64,000 bases of DNA from Leifsonia shinshuensis (lineage in GTDB: Bacteria > Actinomycetota > Actinomycetes > Actinomycetales > Microbacteriaceae). How positions within the stretch are numbered: the first letter of the stretch is position 1; each line of letters begins with the position of its first letter. Shown here one piece after another: positions 61,101 to 64,000 of the stretch. The stretch is taken from assembly GCF_014217625.1 (NCBI RefSeq), contig NZ_CP043641.1:2232001-2296000 (forward strand), given 5' to 3'. Position numbers and translations under genes: made by a program. Below the pieces are notes generated by a model, which made no database searches, had not been told where the DNA came from, and worked only from the letters and a program-made list of their open reading frames with translations.

Positions 61101-61164
61101 GGAGGATCCGCTCGTCGAGCACTCGGCGCGCGCGTCCGGTGGTCAGGGGGATGTCGTCGTGCAT
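58153..61164 (-). CDS. GH38 alpha-mannosidase, cytosolic
   Basis: This 1003-aa protein has an N-terminal beta-domain, the GH38 (beta/alpha)7 catalytic domain at about 235-510 with zinc ligands in AVGHAHIDSAWLWPVRET and the nucleophile Asp in MWVESDTVMPTGES, plus LPDSFGYSPALPQLMRRAG, a helical bundle and C-terminal beta-sandwiches. GH38 enzymes are retaining exo-alpha-mannosidases. Size and domain order match the bacterial and lysosomal alpha-mannosidases of about 1000 aa. No signal peptide. It precedes the GH92 gene with a one-base overlap, so both act on the same imported mannosides. Confidence 0.92.
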   Translation of the reverse strand: MHDDIPLTTGRARRVLDERILPAVHSETAPVEIAWNVLPGEPIPPAEGLALDYTPYEVGTPWGRAWGTTWFRLTGAVPAAWAGRRVEAVIDLGFDKNMPGFQCEGLVYRADGSPVKSINPRNQWVLVAESAEGDEEVELFIEAASNPVLLDYHPFLPTQEGDILTSSAKPLYTTRRIELAVFEAEVHALALDIEVLLELQQELPDGPRKMRILQALDDALDALDLQRIPETAPDARAPLAGVLASPAEESAHRISAVGHAHIDSAWLWPVRETVRKVARTTSTMTELIDQTDDFLYGMSSAQQYAWVKEHRPEVWERITAAVAAGRFLPLGGMWVESDTVMPTGESIVRQFSQGQRFFREQFGIAPKGAWLPDSFGYSPALPQLMRRAGFEWFFTQKISWNQVNKFPHHTFLWEGIDGSQLFSHFPPMDTYNSQLSGSEVARASRQFRENRHATGSIAPVGWGDGGGGTTREMTGKAARLANLEGSARVAWEHPDAFFERARAELPNPPVWVGELYLELHRATLTSQHRTKQGNRRTEHLLVEAELWSATAAVRAGLPYPYEQLDRLWQQVLLLQFHDILPGTSIAWVHREAVATYAAVAAELEELIASALAALAGSGDEELVANPAATALGALQAHAIAPAERSAAEPVWFDQGPEGFRLRNGVVSVVVGHDGLVTSAVDLATGREAIAPGAEANLLQLHQDFPNMWDAWDVDRFYRNRVEDLREVDSIEGGIGEDGVARVIVKRSFSTSTVTQTLSLAAGSRTLEFEQSTDWHETEKFLKVAFPLDVRAEHTIAETQFGAHKRVTHTNTSWEAAKFETSMHRFVLVEEPGFGVALVNDSSYGYDTERSVRDGEVTTTLRLSLLRAPRFPDPETDQGVQTHRYGLVIGTSVAGATAAGVLMNQNARTIRGAHAVSPLVSVEGGAVVSSVKLADDRSGDLIVRVYEPEGRRATARLRVDAPVGAARTATLLEEQLPGEPAADAGSVELTLSPFEVRTLRFAVR

Positions 61165-61210
61165 CGCTGCCTTTCTGGGGGTGGTTCAGGAATGTCGAGG
61201 AAATCGGAGG

Positions 61211-62515
61211 TCAGGGGGCGACGGCCGGGTGCGGCACGCTCACCGGAGCGTCGGCCGTCCCCGCCGCCTCGATCAGCCGGCCGATGCCGCGCGCGTCCAG
61301 CATCGCCCGGTCGGTCGACCGGGATCGCAGGACGACCTGCGGGCCGCGGCCGGACTCCTCCGCCACGGCGAGCCAGGCCCGGGCGAAGCCGCCGCCCGGG
61401 GCGCACGACCGCCGCACGTGCGGGTTGGGCCGGCCCTGCGCGTCCACGTCGTCCAGCACGATCGCCTCGGCCGGCGGCGCCTGTTCGCTCGGGCGGCCGC
61501 CGAGTTCGCGCGCGACCTCGGCGAAGCGGGCGCCCACCGGCTTGAGGACGCCGTCGGAGGAGAACAGGCCGAGGTCGTACTCGAGCTCGGGGAAGTCGGC
61601 GAGCGCGCGCGACACGTCGTGCGAGCACCACCAGGTGACGCCGAACGCGTTCTGGACGTCGGCCGCGTGCCGGATCGTCCGCTCGACGAAGTCGGGGGCG
61701 TCCTCGGGCGCGACCACGGTCGTCGGCGCCCCGACCTCCTGCAGCCAGTTCGGCCGGCCGGGCTCGCGGTTCCACGCCGCGGCGAGCTGCATCAGGTATT
61801 CGCCGTGGCGGACGGATCCCGCCCCGAGCGACCCGTGCAGCTGCCCGGCCCCGTTGAACACCCACGAGTGCGTGATGGTCATGTCGCCGTGCTCGGCGGC
61901 GTGCTCCGGGCCGAACGGCTGGTCGTCGTCGTACCAGGCCGCGTCGTACTGCGCGACGGTGACGGAGGGCGCGTGCCGCTCCGCGCCGCCGAGCCCGTCC
62001 CGCGCAGCGGCGACCATGGTGCTGAGCCAGCTCGCGGCCTGCCCGGGGCCGACCGTGTGCGGCGAGGGATGCGGCGCGTGCGCGAACTGGTTCAGCTCGT
62101 TCCCGATCGTCACGCCCAGGAGGTTCGGGCGCCCGGCGAGCGCCGACGCCAGCTGCCGGACGTACGCGGCGGTCGAGCCGACGACGTCCGGATCGGTGAA
62201 CATGTTGCGGCGGTGCCAGGAGTCGAGCCAGGACGGCAGGAAGTCGAAGCTCGACAGGTGCCCCTGGAGGGCGTCCACGTTGGCGTCCAGGCCGAACGAG
62301 GCCGCGATGTCCACGACCTCCACGATGTCCGCCAGCGCGCTCGCCCGGACCAGCGACCGGTTCGGCTGCACGACGGGCCAGAGCGGGAAGATCCGCACGT
62401 GGTCCGCGCCCAGCGAGGCGATCGCCTCGAAGTCGCGGGCGACCGCGGACGCCGAGAAGTCCAGCCAGGAGTGGAACCAGTTGCCCGACGGTGTGTAGTT
62501 GACGCCGAACCGCAT
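61211..62515 (-). CDS. GH5-like clan GH-A hydrolase, cytosolic
   Basis: This 434-aa protein has a (beta/alpha)8 clan GH-A layout: FGVNYTPSGNWFHSWLDFS at the first strand, acid/base Glu in GVTIGNELNQFAH near residue 136, nucleophile Glu in WLQEVGAPTT near 260, and WWCSHDVSR at strand 8. Its C-terminal 120 residues are a small beta-rich region. No signal peptide. It could be a beta-mannosidase or endo-type enzyme acting on the core of imported N-glycan or mannan fragments, but the specific activity is not clear. The start overlaps the upstream permease stop, and 46 nt separate it from the GH38 gene. Confidence 0.75.
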   Translation of the reverse strand: MRFGVNYTPSGNWFHSWLDFSASAVARDFEAIASLGADHVRIFPLWPVVQPNRSLVRASALADIVEVVDIAASFGLDANVDALQGHLSSFDFLPSWLDSWHRRNMFTDPDVVGSTAAYVRQLASALAGRPNLLGVTIGNELNQFAHAPHPSPHTVGPGQAASWLSTMVAAARDGLGGAERHAPSVTVAQYDAAWYDDDQPFGPEHAAEHGDMTITHSWVFNGAGQLHGSLGAGSVRHGEYLMQLAAAWNREPGRPNWLQEVGAPTTVVAPEDAPDFVERTIRHAADVQNAFGVTWWCSHDVSRALADFPELEYDLGLFSSDGVLKPVGARFAEVARELGGRPSEQAPPAEAIVLDDVDAQGRPNPHVRRSCAPGGGFARAWLAVAEESGRGPQVVLRSRSTDRAMLDARGIGRLIEAAGTADAPVSVPHPAVAP

Positions 62516-63456
62516 CAGCCTTTCACGCCTCCCTCTTGCACGCCTTTGAAGAAGAACCGCTGCAGCGCGGCGAAGATCACGGCGATCGGGATGAACGCGA
62601 TCATCGTGCCCGCCGCGATCAGCCGCTGATCGTTGGAGAAGGTGCCCTGAAGATACTGCAGACCCACGGTCAGCGTCAGCTTGTCCGGCGACTGCAGCAC
62701 GATCAGCGGCCAGAGGAAGTCGTCCCAGGCGCCGATGAACGAGAAGATCGCGATCACGGCGATCGTGCCCTGCACGGCGGGGAGGGCGATCGACCACAGC
62801 CGCTGCCACGAATTGGCGCCGTCCACCACCGCGGCCTGGTCGATCTCATCGGGGATCTGCCGGAACGCGTTGTACATCAGCAGCACGTTCAGCGCCGCGA
62901 TCATCCCGGGCAGGGCGACGCCGGCGAGGGAGTCGGCGAGGCCGAGGTCCTTGACGGTGACGAACTGCGAGATGATCGTCGCCTCGCCGGGCAGCACGAG
63001 CGTCGCCAGGAAGAGCCCCAGCACGATCTTGCGGCCCCGCCAGCGCAGGCGCGCCAGCGCGAAGCCGGCGAACGTGGCGAACACGATGTTGCCGACGACG
63101 TCGATCGCCGCGACGATCAGCGAGTTGCCGATGTAGACCCAGACCGGGATGGCGTCGGCGACCTTGCCGTAGTTCGCCAGCGTCGGCTGCGACGGGATGA
63201 ACGACGGCGTCGCGGTGTAGATGTCCTCCCCCGCGCCCTTGAGGGAGGTCGAGAGCTGCCAGAGGAAGGGGCCGACCGTGATGAAGAGCACGATCACGAG
63301 CAGCACGTAGCGAAGGATCCGCTCGCGGGTGGACATGACGCCCCACGCCCGGCGGCGTCGCCTGCGCTGCGGCGCGCGCGGGGCTCCGATGTCGGCGGCC
63401 GGCGCGAGCGCGAGCTCGGCGGCCGCGTTGCTGGTGGCTGTCGTGGTCTGGGTCAT
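62515..63456 (-). CDS. Mannoside ABC transporter permease (MalG type)
   Basis: This 313-aa CUT1 permease has six predicted helices, an Arg-rich N-terminus (PQRRRRRRAWG), the EAA loop IDQAAVVDGANSWQRLWSIALPAVQG and the C-terminal LQRFFFKGVQEGGVKG. It begins at ATG 63456 in overlap with the previous permease stop and overlaps the hydrolase gene by one base. It is the second permease of an importer whose first permease and binding protein lie toward and beyond the window edge. Confidence 0.9.
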   Translation of the reverse strand: MTQTTTATSNAAAELALAPAADIGAPRAPQRRRRRRAWGVMSTRERILRYVLLVIVLFITVGPFLWQLSTSLKGAGEDIYTATPSFIPSQPTLANYGKVADAIPVWVYIGNSLIVAAIDVVGNIVFATFAGFALARLRWRGRKIVLGLFLATLVLPGEATIISQFVTVKDLGLADSLAGVALPGMIAALNVLLMYNAFRQIPDEIDQAAVVDGANSWQRLWSIALPAVQGTIAVIAIFSFIGAWDDFLWPLIVLQSPDKLTLTVGLQYLQGTFSNDQRLIAAGTMIAFIPIAVIFAALQRFFFKGVQEGGVKG

Positions 63457-64000
63457 CGGTCGGCCTTGCTGTTGATGCGGGCGAGCACGAGCATCGGCAC
63501 GAGCGTGACGACGAACAGCAGGAGGCTGAGGGCCGAGGCGTAGCCGAGGTTGCCGGTGAACCCGCGCGCGTACTGCTGGATGAGGATGACGAGCGACTGG
63601 TCCTGGCCTCCCGGGCCGCCGGTGCCGTTCGTCAGGATGTAGAGCTCGCTGAACACGCGCAGCGACGAGACGCAGATCAGGATCGCGACCAGGGTCATCG
63701 TGCCGCGCACGCCCGGCACGGTCACCGACCAGAACCGGCGGGCGGCCCCTGCGCCGTCGAGCGCCGCGGCCTCGTGGAGCTCGCTGCCGACGTTCCCGAG
63801 CGCCGCCAGGAAGATGATCATGTAGTAGCCGAGGCCCTTCCACACCGTCAGGCTGATCGCGCTGAACAGGACGAGCCAGCGGTCGGTGAGGAACGGAATG
63901 CTCCCGTGCACGAAGCCGAGCGTCTTCACCATCTCGTTGATGACGCCGCGGTCGTCGAGGATCCACGTCCAGATCAGGCCGACGACCACCGCCGAGGCGA
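63453..64000 (-). CDS. Mannoside ABC transporter permease (MalF type), partial
   Basis: The C-terminal 181 residues of a CUT1 permease are visible; the frame continues past the right edge of the window (no start codon inside). It has the EAA loop LHEAAALDGAGAARRFWSVTVPGVRG, the GGPGGQDQSLVILIQQYA loop and the last membrane helix. The solute-binding protein should follow outside the window. Together with the MalG-type permease it would bring alpha-mannosides to the GH38 and GH92 enzymes. Confidence 0.88.
   Translation of the reverse strand, partial: ASAVVVGLIWTWILDDRGVINEMVKTLGFVHGSIPFLTDRWLVLFSAISLTVWKGLGYYMIIFLAALGNVGSELHEAAALDGAGAARRFWSVTVPGVRGTMTLVAILICVSSLRVFSELYILTNGTGGPGGQDQSLVILIQQYARGFTGNLGYASALSLLLFVVTLVPMLVLARINSKADR

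Noticed and set aside
1..64000. tRNA, rRNA, CRISPR arrays, insertion sequences, riboswitches
   Set aside because: None was recognised by eye in either strand; I cannot exclude short structured RNAs without a covariance-model search.

Overview
The window is a high-GC, densely packed bacterial segment. GC-rich codon use, many GTG starts, ATGA/GTGA stop-start overlaps, apparently leaderless promoters (a TAnnnT box about 7 nt before the start codon) and MFS, APC and ABC sugar systems next to LacI, AraC and MarR regulators all fit an actinobacterium, most likely a soil- or plant-associated Microbacteriaceae (Leifsonia-like). This placement is an inference from style and protein flavour, not from a marker gene. 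I found no rRNA, tRNA, CRISPR array, transposase or phage gene.

Left part (1-17.6 kb): the end of a membrane protein, a small membrane ORF, a secreted beta-propeller protein, an ECF sigma factor with a small zinc-finger partner, and two tandem AraC-like regulators. Next is a ketone-body cluster (LysR, MHS-type MFS transporter, 3-hydroxybutyrate dehydrogenase-like SDR, both 3-oxoacid CoA-transferase subunits), an aldo/keto reductase, and an amino-acid decarboxylation cluster (LysA-type and Orn/Lys/Arg-type PLP decarboxylases, an APC permease and a double-UspA protein) with a divergent LysR.

Middle part (17.6-31 kb): a seven-gene, translationally coupled minus-strand operon encodes a sugar ABC importer (binding lipoprotein plus two permeases), an NAD-dependent sugar dehydrogenase/epimerase, a ManD-type mannonate dehydratase, a CE15-like esterase and a GH130 phosphorylase. 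Beside it are a LacI regulator and two divergent secreted clan GH-A hydrolases. A repeated palindrome GCGCAA-N4-TTGCGC occurs three times before the importer and three times around the two secreted hydrolases. I read this as one LacI regulon for a uronate- and mannose-containing plant polysaccharide.

Right-middle part (31-46 kb): a MerR-SDR pair, a VOC-MarR divergent pair, a secreted GH27 alpha-galactosidase, and a minus-strand operon of binding lipoprotein, two permeases, GH36 alpha-galactosidase and aldose epimerase under a divergent AraC regulator. This is an alpha-galactoside (melibiose/raffinose type) system. A 17-bp motif between the AraC gene and the importer recurs before a large DUF5107-TPR gene, which suggests that gene belongs to the same regulon.

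Right part (46-55 kb): a copper/TPQ amine oxidase, a FeaR-like AraC regulator, an aldehyde dehydrogenase, an APH-fold kinase coupled to a class III aminotransferase/phospho-lyase-like enzyme, and an APC permease, probably for amine and amino-alcohol catabolism. Last (55-64 kb) is an intracellular mannoside operon: two ABC permeases (the first cut by the window edge), a GH5-like hydrolase, a GH38 and a GH92 alpha-mannosidase.
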